A stretch of DNA of 9,512 bases. It comes from an uncultured Eubacteriales bacterium. Lineage in GTDB: Bacteria > Bacillota > Clostridia > Oscillospirales > Acutalibacteraceae. Below the pieces are notes generated by a model. The model worked only from the letters and a program-made list of their open reading frames with translations. It did no database searches and was not told the DNA's origin. The stretch lies in contig CAKTTT010000088.1 in assembly GCA_934615635.1 (NCBI GenBank), positions 1-9,512 of the forward strand. The letters run 5' to 3'. A program made the translations under genes and the position numbers. This document shows, in pieces, positions 1-6,341 of the stretch. Positions within the stretch are counted from its first letter, which is position 1; each line of letters opens with the position of its first letter.

Positions 1-602
1 TGAGCCAGCGGATGCCGGCCGAAAGCGCCCAGATGGCTGCCATGGGCGTTATCCACCAGCAGGGGGATCCCCGCCCGCCCACATACGGCTGCGATCCCCG
101 CTACATCGCAGAGATTCCCATAATAATCGGGGGAGGTGATATATACGGACCGTATATTATGGTCCGTATTCAACATTTTCTCCACCTCATCCGCCCCGAT
201 GGGACCGGTGGGCCGGGTATAGTCCGGCCAGCACCATACCGGATCCAGTCCCAGCAAAGCGGCGGTATGCAGGGCGCTGCGGTGAGCGTTGCGGGCCATC
301 AGGATGCGTCCGCCGCCGGAGGCCAGCATCAGCATGGTCTGGATGCACAGGGTGCAGCCGCCTCCGCTGAAAAAGGTTCTGGCGGCGCCGAACCGCCGGG
401 CCGCTTCCTCCTCCGCCGCCTGGATTGCATCCCCGCCGTCGTATAAGCTGCCGGTATCCGGCAGCTCGGTCAAATCCATCGCCGGATCGGCGCAAAGCTC
501 CAGCCGCCCTTTATGACCCGGAGTATGAAACGACGACATATTCCTGTTTGTATATTTTATGAGTCCATCCGCCAACGGCGTGGAACCCGACCGCTTACAC
601 AT
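1..602 (-). CDS. Orn/Lys/Arg decarboxylase-family PLP enzyme, N-terminal part (runs off left edge)
   Basis: Fold-type I PLP enzyme of the ornithine/lysine/arginine decarboxylase major-domain family; only the first 200 residues are in the window. Seen: TPGHKG at 27-32, the family's N-terminal signature; ARNAHRS at 103-109; SPDYYGN at 157-163; and VDNAHGSH at 183-190, which holds the Asp expected to bind the PLP ring nitrogen (D184) and a conserved His (H187). The PLP-lysine segment and the C-terminal domain lie beyond base 1, so the substrate cannot be judged. Start: I choose ATG at 602-600, because the segment TPLADGLIKYTNRN just before the Met at 539 matches the family's usual start, and because this ATG overlaps the end of the upstream racemase-like gene by 8 bases. 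Only a weak GGGA precedes it, which suggests translational coupling. Last gene seen of an operon that begins at the 2442 promoter. Family call is firm; activity unknown. Confidence 0.9.
   Translation of the reverse strand, partial: MCKRSGSTPLADGLIKYTNRNMSSFHTPGHKGRLELCADPAMDLTELPDTGSLYDGGDAIQAAEEEAARRFGAARTFFSGGGCTLCIQTMLMLASGGGRILMARNAHRSALHTAALLGLDPVWCWPDYTRPTGPIGADEVEKMLNTDHNIRSVYITSPDYYGNLCDVAGIAAVCGRAGIPLLVDNAHGSHLGAFGRHPLA
141..169. repeat. 17-bp palindrome plus third half-site inside the decarboxylase gene
   Basis: Seen: ATATACGG (141-148), one central A, then CCGTATAT (150-157), a perfect 8-bp inverted repeat. A further CCGTAT lies at 164-169. The outer pair ATACGGACC (143-151) and GGTCCGTAT (161-169) forms a second perfect 9-bp inverted repeat with a 9-base loop. 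The patch is AT-rich within a GC-rich gene and encodes residues TDHNIRSVYI of the decarboxylase. It resembles an operator or a short hairpin; function is not known. Confidence 0.6.
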
Positions 603-1638
603 ATTCCCGGCGGGTGAAGGCGCTGATCCCCACGGGATCGGCTTCAAAGGAAACGATATCCCCCGGCGCGCAGTCCAGGGATGTCACATCCGCCGTCAGG
701 GAGGTCAGCCCCACCTGACCGATCACCGGGGCCTTTTTGCCGTTGATTTCGCAATACAGCTTGGGCCGGAAGAAAAGGCGCTTTTTCATCTGGCCGTCGG
801 TGAACACGCCGTCCGCCAATCCGGCGGGAACCACCGCCAGCCGGGTCGCCCGCCGGAGCCGGCAGCCGCCGTCCTCCCCTACGGTGCTGCCGGCGGTCAT
901 CCACTTGATATCGCACACCTCGGATACCGCCCGGCCCACCTTTTTCAAACCGTGCCTCTCCTTTTGGGGACCGCGGCCGAAAAGATCCGCTCCCGCGCGC
1001 ACGGCGCCCAGACGCATCTCCTTGAACTGGGCCGCCTGGCTGCTGTCCGCCATATGGGCAATTCCCGTGCGGAGCCCTTCCCGTTCGATCGCGGTGAGCA
1101 CCCGCTGAAAATCCTTAACCTGCTGGAGCGCCGCGGCCTCCTTCTGTATCTTCGCCGGAAGAACGGTAAAGACGCCGTACAGCTCCACGTTTTCCAGATG
1201 ATGGATCGTCTGCGCCGCCTTCACCACATCCTGCGGCATATAGCCGAAGCGCCCCATACCAAAATCAAAGCAAAGCTGTACCCGGGCGCGGCATCGCAGC
1301 TTGCGGCTCAGGGAGCTGATCAGCACCGCGCTGTCGTTGGAACCCACCGCGGCGATGATATCGTTTTTTAAAATGGTGGCGATATCCTCCTCCCCCGCAT
1401 AGGGAGTCAGCAGCAGAATATCCATTCCCCGGACATTCTCCGCTATACGCACCGCCTCCTCCAGCCGGGAGACGGCCACCGTTTTGATCCCCGCACCGGC
1501 CAGAAGCTGGGCCACCGCCACGTCTCCCAGTCCATAGGCGTTGGCCTCCAGGGTGGGAATCAGGGGCGTGCCTCCGGCCTGCTTTTGCAAAATCCGAAAA
1601 TTCGCCAGAATTCGTTCCGTCTGTACCAGTAATGTCAT
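595..1638 (-). CDS. Alanine racemase-fold protein lacking catalytic residues (probable pseudoenzyme)
   Basis: A 347-residue protein of the alanine racemase family: an N-terminal PLP-barrel and a C-terminal beta domain. Landmarks seen: EANAYGLG at 31-38, FDFGMGRFG at 124-132, the AVRAG...LFG motif at 212-221 with the conserved Arg (R214), and VVPAGLADG at 269-277. Key residues of true racemases are replaced: the PLP lysine of the KANAYG motif is E31 (codon GAG, 1548-1546); the His of GxFTH is V159; the catalytic Tyr of VSYG is E255 (TVGED); and the Met-Asp pair of the C-terminal substrate site is missing (GLTSLTADVT, 310-319). The C-terminus also looks shortened. D-alanine production is therefore unlikely; PLP binding without covalent attachment, a scaffold role or another reaction are possible. 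Start: ATG at 1638, with AAAGG 12 bases upstream; a longer form from 1725 would overlap the preceding gene and adds non-family sequence. The stop overlaps the decarboxylase start. Confidence 0.88.
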   Translation of the reverse strand: MTLLVQTERILANFRILQKQAGGTPLIPTLEANAYGLGDVAVAQLLAGAGIKTVAVSRLEEAVRIAENVRGMDILLLTPYAGEEDIATILKNDIIAAVGSNDSAVLISSLSRKLRCRARVQLCFDFGMGRFGYMPQDVVKAAQTIHHLENVELYGVFTVLPAKIQKEAAALQQVKDFQRVLTAIEREGLRTGIAHMADSSQAAQFKEMRLGAVRAGADLFGRGPQKERHGLKKVGRAVSEVCDIKWMTAGSTVGEDGGCRLRRATRLAVVPAGLADGVFTDGQMKKRLFFRPKLYCEINGKKAPVIGQVGLTSLTADVTSLDCAPGDIVSFEADPVGISAFTRREYV

Positions 1639-1702
1639 GGAATCGTCACGCCTTTCGCGGTTATTGGTTCCTCCACCGCTTTTATCGTACGGCGGCGGGC
1701 CG

Positions 1703-2380
1703 TCATCCCCTGGTCGCCCGTCCATCCCCGCTGATGGGGATAACGCTCCCTAAATAGGTTGGCTCCGGCTTGACGGCGCAAAACAAAAAATCCTTGTTTC
1801 GAGCCAGGAGCTCCCGGAATTCCCGCTTGTCCTGTCCCACATACGCCTGCAAAGCCCCATCCACTCCCACGGCCTTAAGTCCCAGCCGCTGGGCGGTGTA
1901 CAGCGCCCGGTAAAGATGATACCTCTGGGTCACGATAACGACGGATTCCACCTGAAAGACCGCCTTGGCGCGGTATACCGACTCATAGGTGGAAAACCCC
2001 GCGTGATCCAGAAAAATATCCTCCTCCGGTACTCCGGCCTCCAACGCATACCGCTTCATGGCGTTGACCTCGTCGTAATCCTCCCGGCCGTGATCCCCGC
2101 TGAACAGCAGCTTTTTCGCCGCGCCGCTTTGGTATAGAGAAATCCCGGTTTTTACCCGATCCTCCAGCATGGCGCTCAGGCGGCCGTCGGGATATACCAG
2201 CGCCCCCAGCACCAGCACGCAGTCCGCCGGTCCGGCCGCCGCCGCCTCTTCCGCGGTGACGATCCCCGCCTCCGCCGTATGGGTGACGTGAGCGTTCACC
2301 GCAAAGGGAGAGAGGGCCGCCGCCGCGAGAAAAACCAGGATCAACGCCAGAATCAGTCTCTTTTTCCTTTTCCGCCTCAT
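1703..2380 (-). CDS. SanA/YdcF-like DUF218 membrane-anchored protein
   Basis: A 225-residue protein with a basic N-terminus (MRRKRKK), one hydrophobic segment at about 9-28 and an extracytoplasmic DUF218 domain. Family motifs seen: VLVLGALVYPDGRLSAML at 55-72, LLFSGDHG at 91-98, YDEVNAMKRYA at 102-112, GVPEEDIFLDHAGFSTYES at 116-134, and VIVTQRYHLYRALY at 148-161, including the Gln-x-Tyr-His element typical of SanA. SanA of enterobacteria affects envelope barrier properties and vancomycin exclusion; the biochemical activity of the family is poorly defined. Start: ATG at 2380 with GGAGAAAGGGG upstream; an earlier in-frame ATG at 2452 lies upstream of the promoter and is excluded. First gene of the three-gene operon, 64 bases before the racemase-like gene, so a cell-envelope or D-amino-acid context is possible but is inference. 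Confidence 0.9.
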   Translation of the reverse strand: MRRKRKKRLILALILVFLAAAALSPFAVNAHVTHTAEAGIVTAEEAAAAGPADCVLVLGALVYPDGRLSAMLEDRVKTGISLYQSGAAKKLLFSGDHGREDYDEVNAMKRYALEAGVPEEDIFLDHAGFSTYESVYRAKAVFQVESVVIVTQRYHLYRALYTAQRLGLKAVGVDGALQAYVGQDKREFRELLARNKDFLFCAVKPEPTYLGSVIPISGDGRATRG

Positions 2381-2413
2381 CCCGAACCGCCCCTTTCTCC
2401 CATTTATTATTTT

Positions 2414-2442
2414 ATTATACAACGGCCCTTTCTTTTCGTCAA
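2414..2442 (-). promoter_or_regulatory. Sigma-A promoter for the DUF218/racemase-like/decarboxylase operon
   Basis: On the minus strand, TTGACG (2442-2437) and TATAAT (2419-2414) are separated by exactly 17 bases. This is a near-consensus vegetative promoter. Transcription should begin near 2407, giving a leader of about 27 bases before the ATG at 2380. The promoter lies in the divergent gap with the acetyltransferase gene. Confidence 0.88.
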
Positions 2443-2484
2443 TTGGCGGCATTTTTCGACCTATGACAAAAAAGGATTCCGCTC

Positions 2485-2513
2485 TTGCTTTGAACGGGAA
2501 GCCGGACTATACT
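2485..2513 (+). promoter_or_regulatory. Probable promoter of the GNAT acetyltransferase gene
   Basis: TTGCTT (2485-2490) and TATACT (2508-2513) are 17 bases apart. The -10 box is good and the -35 box is weak. The predicted start near 2520 gives a leader of about 24 bases and rules out the in-frame ATG at 2463 as the main start. Confidence 0.6.
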
Positions 2514-2543
2514 ATAGCTATTCCATGCTTGGGAGGGATTTTC

Positions 2544-3146
2544 ATGAAGGAGGCGAAGCTCCGAATCACGGAGCCCGAAGACGCCGCCGGTCTGCTGGAC
2601 ATCTACAAGCCCTATGTGCTGCACACGGCGATTACCTTTGAATACGAGGTGCCCTCGCTCCAGGAGTTTGAGCAGCGAATACGGCAATTTTCCGCCCAGT
2701 ATCCCTATCTGGTCTGCGAAGCGGGCGGGGAACTCCTCGGCTATGCCTACGCCCATCGGTTCCAGGAGCGCGCCGCCTATGGATGGAACGCGGAATGTTC
2801 GGTGTACGTCAGTCAGCAGGCGGCGGGCCGTCATATCGGCCGGGCGCTTTACAGCGCCCTGATCCGGCTGCTGCGGCAGCAGAACGTCGTGAATCTCTAC
2901 GGCGTCGTCACCCATCCCAACAGCAGAAGCGAACGGCTTCATGAAGCCATGGGCTTCCGCCGGGCGGGGCTGTATCGCCGCACCGGCTACAAGCTGGGCG
3001 GCTGGCACGACGTCGCCTGGTATGAAAAAAGCCTGGGCTGCCCCGGCGAAGCGCCCGCACCCTTCATCGGCATCCGCCAGCTTCCGCAAGCCACGATAGC
3101 CGCCATATTGGAGGAAGGCGCCCGGGAAATCCTCCCCCAAGGGTAA
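2544..3146 (+). CDS. GNAT N-acetyltransferase, phosphinothricin/methionine-sulfoximine type
   Basis: A 200-residue cytoplasmic GNAT-fold enzyme expected to move an acetyl group from acetyl-CoA to a free amino group. It matches the phosphinothricin acetyltransferase/MddA-YncA group: TFEYEVPS at 31-38, YPYLVCE at 53-59, ERAAYGWNAECSVYV at 75-89, the acetyl-CoA loop QAAGRHIGRAL at 92-102, NSRSERLHEAMGF at 126-138, and GYKLGGWHDVAWYEKSL at 148-164. The pyrophosphate-binding loop has His97 where Gly or Ala is usual. After the core there is an extra tail of about 36 residues without a recognised motif. Relatives act on methionine sulfoximine, methionine sulfone or phosphinothricin; the substrate here is not determinable. 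Start: ATG at 2544, with GGGAGGG six bases upstream. It is a single gene, divergent from the DUF218 operon and convergent with the QueG-like gene. Confidence 0.9.
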   Translation: MKEAKLRITEPEDAAGLLDIYKPYVLHTAITFEYEVPSLQEFEQRIRQFSAQYPYLVCEAGGELLGYAYAHRFQERAAYGWNAECSVYVSQQAAGRHIGRALYSALIRLLRQQNVVNLYGVVTHPNSRSERLHEAMGFRRAGLYRRTGYKLGGWHDVAWYEKSLGCPGEAPAPFIGIRQLPQATIAAILEEGAREILPQG

Positions 3147-3182
3147 AGGGCCGAACCGGCAATGCCTTACTCTGCCGCAGCC

Positions 3183-4022
3183 TCAGTCCGGACCGCCCTG
3201 CAGCTTCAGGTTCCGCTCCAGCACTCCGCGTCCCCGCCAGCCATAGGCCTTTCCCGTGAGATCTCCCAGTTCTCCCGCGGTCAGCCGTCCTTGATACCCG
3301 GTAAAGCAGGGATGGGGCTGGATCTGTGTCCTCCTGTTCAGCGGACATACCTCCTGGCAGCGGTCGCAGCCCCACACCAAAGGGCTGGAGCGCAGCAGCG
3401 CCTCCTCCTTAGGCGTCAGGCTCCCTTTTTTCTGGGATACAGCGGAAAGACAGCCCCGCCGTCCTGCCGCTTCCCGGCCGATACAGCCCGCGGGACAGGC
3501 GGCCGCGCAGGCGCCGCAGTGGAGGCAGCCCAGCGGCGGGCCGGCCGGAGGCAGCGGCAGGACCATATCGGTTACAATGGCGGCGATGAACACCCAGGAG
3601 CCGTACACCGGATGGATCAGCAGGCCGTTGTCGCCTATGCAGCCAAGGCCGGAGAGGGCCGCGGCCCGAACCTCCGGCAAGGGGGAATTGTCCACAAAGG
3701 GTTCAAAGCGATAACGGGGATAGGCCGCCCTCAATGCCGCGGCCGCGCTGGACAGCACCTCTCCCGCCGCCAGATGATAATCCGGCAGGCAGGCGGCGTA
3801 CCGGGATAGATTCCGCGGTCCCCGGTCGGGAAAGCGATAGGGGAACAGCAGCGTCAGAACGGTTCCCGGCTTGTCCGGCAGCCTGGCCGCAGCCCGGCAG
3901 GGAAGCAGGTTGTGCGACAGCTCCGCAAAGGCGCAGGCGCCATGAAGGGGCAGGCCGCAGCCCGTCAAAAGATCGCTTATCCGGCCCAGCTCTTCCCCGC
4001 CCGGCCTTCCTGTCATCCCCAT
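3183..4022 (-). CDS. Epoxyqueuosine reductase (QueG)-like double 4Fe-4S cluster protein, short form
   Basis: A 279-residue protein resembling QueG, the cobalamin and iron-sulfur enzyme that reduces epoxyqueuosine to queuosine at the tRNA wobble base. Seen: RYAACLPDYH at 74-83 (DUF1730 end), FVDNSPLPEVRAAALSGLG at 109-127 with the catalytic-type Asp (D111), CLHCGACAAACP at 166-177, Cys191, and CDRCQEVCPLN at 219-229. The eight Cys (166, 169, 172, 176, 191, 219, 222, 226) can hold two 4Fe-4S clusters. Differences from typical QueG: the GWIGKN motif is GCIGDN (127-132), and the length is about 100 residues short, without the C-terminal HEAT-like region. It may be a functional short QueG or a paralogue with another substrate. 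Start: ATG at 4022 with AGGAG nine bases upstream. Monocistronic, with its own promoter. Confidence 0.85.
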   Translation of the reverse strand: MGMTGRPGGEELGRISDLLTGCGLPLHGACAFAELSHNLLPCRAAARLPDKPGTVLTLLFPYRFPDRGPRNLSRYAACLPDYHLAAGEVLSSAAAALRAAYPRYRFEPFVDNSPLPEVRAAALSGLGCIGDNGLLIHPVYGSWVFIAAIVTDMVLPLPPAGPPLGCLHCGACAAACPAGCIGREAAGRRGCLSAVSQKKGSLTPKEEALLRSSPLVWGCDRCQEVCPLNRRTQIQPHPCFTGYQGRLTAGELGDLTGKAYGWRGRGVLERNLKLQGGPD

Positions 4023-4072
4023 CGTCGCCTTCTCCTTCCTCTTTAAAGCCTCTGAAAATGGAACTCCTTTGT

Positions 4073-4101
4073 ATTGTAAACCGCTGCCTGCCGGGTGTCA
4101 A
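4073..4101 (-). promoter_or_regulatory. Sigma-A promoter of the QueG-like gene
   Basis: On the minus strand, TTGACA (4101-4096) and TACAAT (4078-4073) have a 17-base spacer, close to consensus. The start should be near 4066, leaving a leader of about 44 bases before the ATG at 4022. It lies downstream of the ribosomal-operon terminator, so the gene is transcribed independently. Confidence 0.88.
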
Positions 4102-4167
4102 ATTTATCTATCCCTTTCGCCTGCCCATCAAGCGCCCCTTATCTCCCGGCAGTAGACGGCCGTACGC

Positions 4168-4197
4168 AAAAAGCCAGCCGGATACCCGGCTGGCTTT
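4168..4197 (-). terminator. Intrinsic terminator of the ribosomal-protein operon
   Basis: A perfect 12-bp stem, AAAGCCAGCCGG (4170-4181) with CCGGCTGGCTTT (4186-4197), and a 4-base loop. On the minus strand it runs into five T (4172-4168), partly shared with the stem. It begins 15 bases past the rplQ stop. The plus-strand side has only three T, so it works mainly for the minus-strand operon. Confidence 0.92.
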
Positions 4198-4212
4198 GAC
4201 TCTTGCTTCGGC

Positions 4213-4557
4213 TTATTTCACCAGTTCGATGATGGCCATTTCCGCTGCGTCGCCGCGGCGGGCCTGGGTCTTGATGATGCGGGTATAGCCGCCGTTGCGG
4301 TCCGCATATTTGGGGGCGATTTCATCGAACAGCTTCTTCGCCACGCTCTCCTTGGTGACAAAGGAGAATACCAGGCGCTTGTTCGCCAGCGTGGGATTCT
4401 TCGCGATGGTGATCATCTTCTCGGTCATGGACCGCACTTCTTTTGCACGGGTGACGGTCGTCTCAATCCGGCCTTTTTCCAGCAGGAAAGTGACCATCGC
4501 TCTCAGCATGGCCATACGCGACGCGGTGGGCCGGCCGAGCTTTCTGGTTCCGGGCAT
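4213..4557 (-). CDS. rplQ: 50S ribosomal protein L17
   Basis: A 114-residue large-subunit protein located near the peptide exit tunnel. It matches bacterial L17 along its whole length: TRKLGRPTASRMAMLRAMVT at 4-23, KGRIETTVTRAKEVR at 28-42, and a C-terminal GGYTRIIKTQARRGDAAEMA at 89-108. The usual start MGYRKLGR reads MPGTRKLGR here, a small N-terminal variation. Start: ATG at 4557 preceded by AAGGAG nine bases upstream. Last gene of the operon, 64 bases after rpoA and followed by the terminator at 4168-4197. Confidence 0.98.
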   Translation of the reverse strand: MPGTRKLGRPTASRMAMLRAMVTFLLEKGRIETTVTRAKEVRSMTEKMITIAKNPTLANKRLVFSFVTKESVAKKLFDEIAPKYADRNGGYTRIIKTQARRGDAAEMAIIELVK

Positions 4558-4621
4558 TTGAATTCACTCCTTATCCTTTGGTTAACGGCATTCTAAAAGG
4601 AAAGCATCGGGCTGGGCCGTA

Positions 4622-5575
4622 TCATTCCTCTTCATTATAGAGCTTGAAGCCCAGAGAAGCCAGCTTGTTGATGACCTCCTCCAGGGATTTGCGCCCCAAA
4701 TTGCGCACCTTCATCATGTCTTCCTCGCTCTTGCTGATGAGGTCTTCCACCGTGTTGATGCCCGCGCGTTTCAGGCAGTTGAAGGAACGGACGGACAGGT
4801 CCAGCTCTTCGATGGTCATCTCCAGAACCTTTTCCTTGCCCTTATCGTCTTTCTCCACCATAATGGAATCGCCGGAATAGGCTTCCCCGGACAGATCCAC
4901 AAACAGGTTCAAATGCTCCGTCAGCACCTTCGCGCCCAGAGATACGGCTTCCTTGGCGGAAATGGTCCCGTTGGTCCAAACCTCCAGGGTCAGCTTGTCG
5001 TAATCGGTGATCTGGCCCACACGGGTATTTTCCACCGTGTAGTTGACCTTCACCACCGGGGTATAGATGGAATCCACCGGAATCACGCCGATAATCGGCG
5101 TCATCTGCTGCTTGTTGCGCTCGGCGGGCACATAGCCCCGTCCCTTGTCCAGGGTGATCTCCATATACAGCTTCGCGCCCTCGCCCAGGGTGGCGATGTG
5201 CATATCCGGCTGCAGGATTTCTACCTCGCTGTCGCATTTGATGGAACCGGCGGTCACCTCTCCGGGACCTTCCGCCTCCACATACACCACCTTGGGACCG
5301 TCTCCGTTGATCTTCATGATCAGGCCCTTGATGTTGAGGATAATCTCGGTGACATCCTCCTTCACACCCTCGATGGTGGTGAACTCATGCAGGATCCCGT
5401 CGATCTTGACAGAAGTAACCGCGACGCCTGGGAGGGAGGACAGCAGCACGCGGCGCAGGCTGTTGCCCAGCGTGGTGCCGTAGCCTCTTTCCAACGGCTC
5501 CACGACAAATTTGCCGTAGGTGCCGTTGGGGGCCAGGTCAAGCGCTTCGATTCTGGGCTTCTCAATCTCAATCAT
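4622..5575 (-). CDS. rpoA: DNA-directed RNA polymerase subunit alpha
   Basis: A 317-residue protein that nucleates RNA polymerase assembly and contacts activators and UP elements. The N-terminal dimerisation domain (about 1-230) shows LERGYGTTLGNSLRRVLLSS at 28-47 and KIDGILHEFTTIEGVKEDV at 57-75. A flexible, charged linker follows at about 238-255. The C-terminal DNA-binding domain (about 256-317) shows LSVRSFNCLKRAGI at 260-273, with the Arg (R263) and Asn (N266) equivalent to the UP-element-contacting residues of E. coli, and NLGRKSLEE at 292-300. Start: ATG at 5575 with a strong AAGGAGGG six bases upstream. A 112-base gap with a stem-loop separates it from rpsD, unlike the tight junctions upstream. 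Its location between rpsD and rplQ is the conserved alpha-operon order. Confidence 0.99.
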   Translation of the reverse strand: MIEIEKPRIEALDLAPNGTYGKFVVEPLERGYGTTLGNSLRRVLLSSLPGVAVTSVKIDGILHEFTTIEGVKEDVTEIILNIKGLIMKINGDGPKVVYVEAEGPGEVTAGSIKCDSEVEILQPDMHIATLGEGAKLYMEITLDKGRGYVPAERNKQQMTPIIGVIPVDSIYTPVVKVNYTVENTRVGQITDYDKLTLEVWTNGTISAKEAVSLGAKVLTEHLNLFVDLSGEAYSGDSIMVEKDDKGKEKVLEMTIEELDLSVRSFNCLKRAGINTVEDLISKSEEDMMKVRNLGRKSLEEVINKLASLGFKLYNEEE

Positions 5576-5604
5576 GCAAAACCCTCCTTATTGAAACGGA
5601 ACAC

Positions 5605-5634
5605 GGCGGCCGGATACACAGGCATCCGGCGGCC
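5605..5634 (-). other. GC-rich stem-loop in the rpsD-rpoA gap
   Basis: GCCGGAT (5609-5615) pairs with ATCCGGC (5624-5630) around an 8-base loop. The stem extends to 5605/5634 after one G-G mismatch, giving 10 pairs in all. There is no U tract on the minus strand, so it is not an intrinsic terminator. It lies 29 bases upstream of the rpoA ATG. An RNA processing, stabilising or translational-control role is possible. Confidence 0.6.
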
Positions 5635-5687
5635 ATTCCAGTGATTCATATCGTGCATTACGCGGTCGCCGGGAAGTCCTCGCCGCA

Positions 5688-6317
5688 TTAGCGGGAGTAC
5701 AACTCGACGATGAGGGTTTCTTCGATGGGAAGATCGATATCCTCGCGCTCGGGGCTGGCAACGACCTTGGCGGCCAGCGCATCGCGGTTCAGATCCAGCC
5801 ACTTGGGAATAGGACGGGAGCCGTTGGCCTCCACAATCGCCTTCATCTTGTCCATCTGACGGCTGCCGTCGTTCATGGAAACGGTCTGTCCGACCTTCAC
5901 AAGATAGGAGGGGATGTTGACCCGGCGGCCGTTGACGGAGAAGTGGCCGTGGGATACCAATTGACGGGCCTCCGCGCGGGAGCTGGCGAAGCCCAAGCGG
6001 TACACCACGTTGTCCAGCCGGGATTCCAGCAGGCGCAGCAGGTTTTCACCCGTGACGCCGGGCATTTTTTCAGCCATCTCGAAATAGTGGCGGAACTGGC
6101 TCTCCAGCACGCCGTAGTAACGGCGGGCATACTGCTTGGTGCGCAGCTGACGGCCGTATTCGGACTGCTTCTTGTTGCGGGCCTGACCGTGCTGGCCAGG
6201 CGCATAAGCGCGGCGGGCGACGGCGCATTTGCCTGTGTAGCAGCGTTCGCCCTTCAAAAAGAGTTTCTGACCTTCGCGGCGGCAGAGCTTGCACGCCGGA
6301 CCGGTATATCTAGCCAT
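5688..6317 (-). CDS. rpsD: 30S ribosomal protein S4 (zinc-binding form)
   Basis: A 209-residue primary 16S rRNA-binding protein of the small subunit. The N-terminus carries a Cys4 zinc knuckle: C9, C12, C26, C31 (CKLC...CYTGKC). This is the 'C+' form, whereas many relatives have lost these Cys. It is followed by YAPGQHGQARNKKQSEYGRQ at 38-57 and the S4 RNA-binding domain (about 98-160) with ESRLDNVVYRLGFASSRAEA at 97-116 and HFSVNGRRVNIPSYLVKVG at 124-142. The C-terminus ends in the typical IEETLIVELYSR. Start: ATG at 6317 after AGGAGGT with nine bases between. It sits 24 bases after rpsK. In other bacteria S4 represses its own operon by binding mRNA; whether any stem-loop here serves that is not shown. 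Confidence 0.99.
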   Translation of the reverse strand: MARYTGPACKLCRREGQKLFLKGERCYTGKCAVARRAYAPGQHGQARNKKQSEYGRQLRTKQYARRYYGVLESQFRHYFEMAEKMPGVTGENLLRLLESRLDNVVYRLGFASSRAEARQLVSHGHFSVNGRRVNIPSYLVKVGQTVSMNDGSRQMDKMKAIVEANGSRPIPKWLDLNRDALAAKVVASPEREDIDLPIEETLIVELYSR

Positions 6318-6341
6318 ATTGGTTGCACCTCCTGATTTGAA

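Noticed and set aside
143..169. Inverted repeat as a transcription terminator
   Set aside because: It is inside an open coding frame, AT-rich, with no U tract on either strand.
559..1371. 270-codon open frame on the plus strand opposite the racemase-like gene
   Set aside because: It lies wholly antisense to a gene with clear family homology, has no ribosome binding site or recognisable motif, and its composition is what a GC-rich antisense frame gives.
1639..1725. Longer start (ATG at 1725) for the racemase-like protein
   Set aside because: It would add 29 residues unlike the family and overlap the DUF218 gene; ATG 1638 has an AAAGG upstream and gives the normal N-terminus.
2463..2543. Upstream ATG at 2463 for the acetyltransferase
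   Set aside because: It lies before the predicted promoter -10 box, lacks a ribosome binding site, and ATG 2544 has a good GGGAGGG and the family start.
4059..4070. Second AAAGGAG in the QueG-like leader as the start of a leader peptide
   Set aside because: It sits at the predicted transcription start and no ATG, GTG or TTG follows at a suitable distance.
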